Source of the DNA: Muribaculaceae bacterium
GTDB taxonomy: Bacteria > Bacteroidota > Bacteroidia > Bacteroidales > Muribaculaceae
Assembly (NCBI GenBank): GCA_009775355.1
Contig: VSPN01000031.1
Coordinates: forward strand, 1 to 32,742
Length of the DNA: 32,742 nt
Direction: 5' to 3'
The notes below the pieces were generated by a model. The model was not told the origin of the DNA. It did not search any database and saw only the letters and a list, made by a program, of their open reading frames with translations. Of this stretch, positions 32,652 to 32,742 are shown piece by piece; position 1 is the stretch's first letter; the number at the start of each line of letters is the position of its first letter. Made by a program: the position numbers and the translations under genes.

Positions 32652-32670
32652 TAAATTTGAACACTTACTT
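32652..32670. repeat. Outer inverted repeat, right copy
   Basis: TAAATTTGAACACTTACTT is the exact reverse complement of 32137-32155. The two copies bound 534 bp. The plus-strand TAAATTTG (32652-32659) points out of the element, to the right. Confidence 0.85.
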
Positions 32671-32742
32671 AGAGGTTGTTTAAAAACGATTGTTAACGGA
32701 AGTTAGTTTGCGTAGGGAAATCACAACCGCAGCGACCATGAG
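32671..32742. other. Window end, probable start of another repeat element
   Basis: Directly after the right outer repeat comes AGAGGTTGTTTAAAAA, which resembles the fold-back element end AGAGCTTGTTTAATAA (14 of 16 bases alike). It may be the terminal repeat of a further element cut by the window edge. No gene can be called. Confidence 0.3.

Noticed and set aside
32137..32670. CRISPR array or tRNA-like gene at the right end
   Set aside because: The repeats are inverted, not regularly spaced direct repeats, and the hairpins do not form a cloverleaf with a CCA-type acceptor.

Overview
The window looks like a chromosomal segment of a Bacteroidales bacterium, most probably a gut member of the Muribaculaceae/Bacteroidaceae side of the order. 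The gene content is typical of Bacteroidota: a PorT-type barrel, a carboxypeptidase-regulatory-like domain in front of a TonB-dependent receptor, a DUF3843-like protein and a DUF1846 protein. Gene starts lack Shine-Dalgarno sequences, and many are preceded by the Bacteroidota -7 box TAnnTTTG, here almost always TAAATTTG or TAATTTTG. The family-level assignment is an inference from gene content only.

Layout. 1-4716 (+): a FadL/OmpP1-type outer-membrane protein with its own terminator, then a LysM/periplasmic-binding-fold fusion protein whose stop overlaps the start of a PorT-type barrel. 4709-5539 (-): cdsA. 5729-12531 (-): a tripartite RND efflux operon (adaptor, pump, outer-membrane factor) that ends with an lpxA-type acyltransferase. 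12831-15340 (-): rsfS-ftsH. 15660-18065 (+): a TonB-dependent receptor. 18178-22119 (+): hisS, a DUF3843-like gene and a secreted histidine acid phosphatase, probably co-transcribed. 22163-25047 (-): an inner-membrane-anchored OmpA-domain protein, a dolichyl/polyprenyl-phosphate mannosyltransferase-type GT2 and a DUF2156 (LPG-synthetase-like) protein. 25412-28216 (+): a secreted M16 zinc peptidase. 28324-29787 (-): a DUF1846 protein with a promoter that predicts a leaderless mRNA. 29980-30132 (+): a 50-codon gene between a short leader and a strong terminator. 30319-30978 (+): a HAD phosphatase, overlapping the end of a secreted protein of unknown role on the opposite strand (30953-32062).

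Most genes serve the envelope: phospholipid and lipid A precursors (cdsA, lpxA), efflux, outer-membrane transport, peptidoglycan contact (LysM, OmpA domain), membrane protein quality control (ftsH) and periplasmic hydrolysis. I see no tRNA, rRNA, CRISPR array or transposase gene.

The least ordinary part is the right end (32137-32742). A 348-bp fold-back, MITE-like element with 33-34-bp terminal inverted repeats sits against one arm of a larger pair of perfect 19-bp inverted repeats. The interval carries three versions of one structural motif, GAG-hairpin-CRACTGA, whose hairpin arms differ in sequence while the pairing is kept. Each 19-bp repeat carries an outward-pointing TAAATTTG box. A solo 16-bp copy of the element end lies just upstream of the HAD gene.
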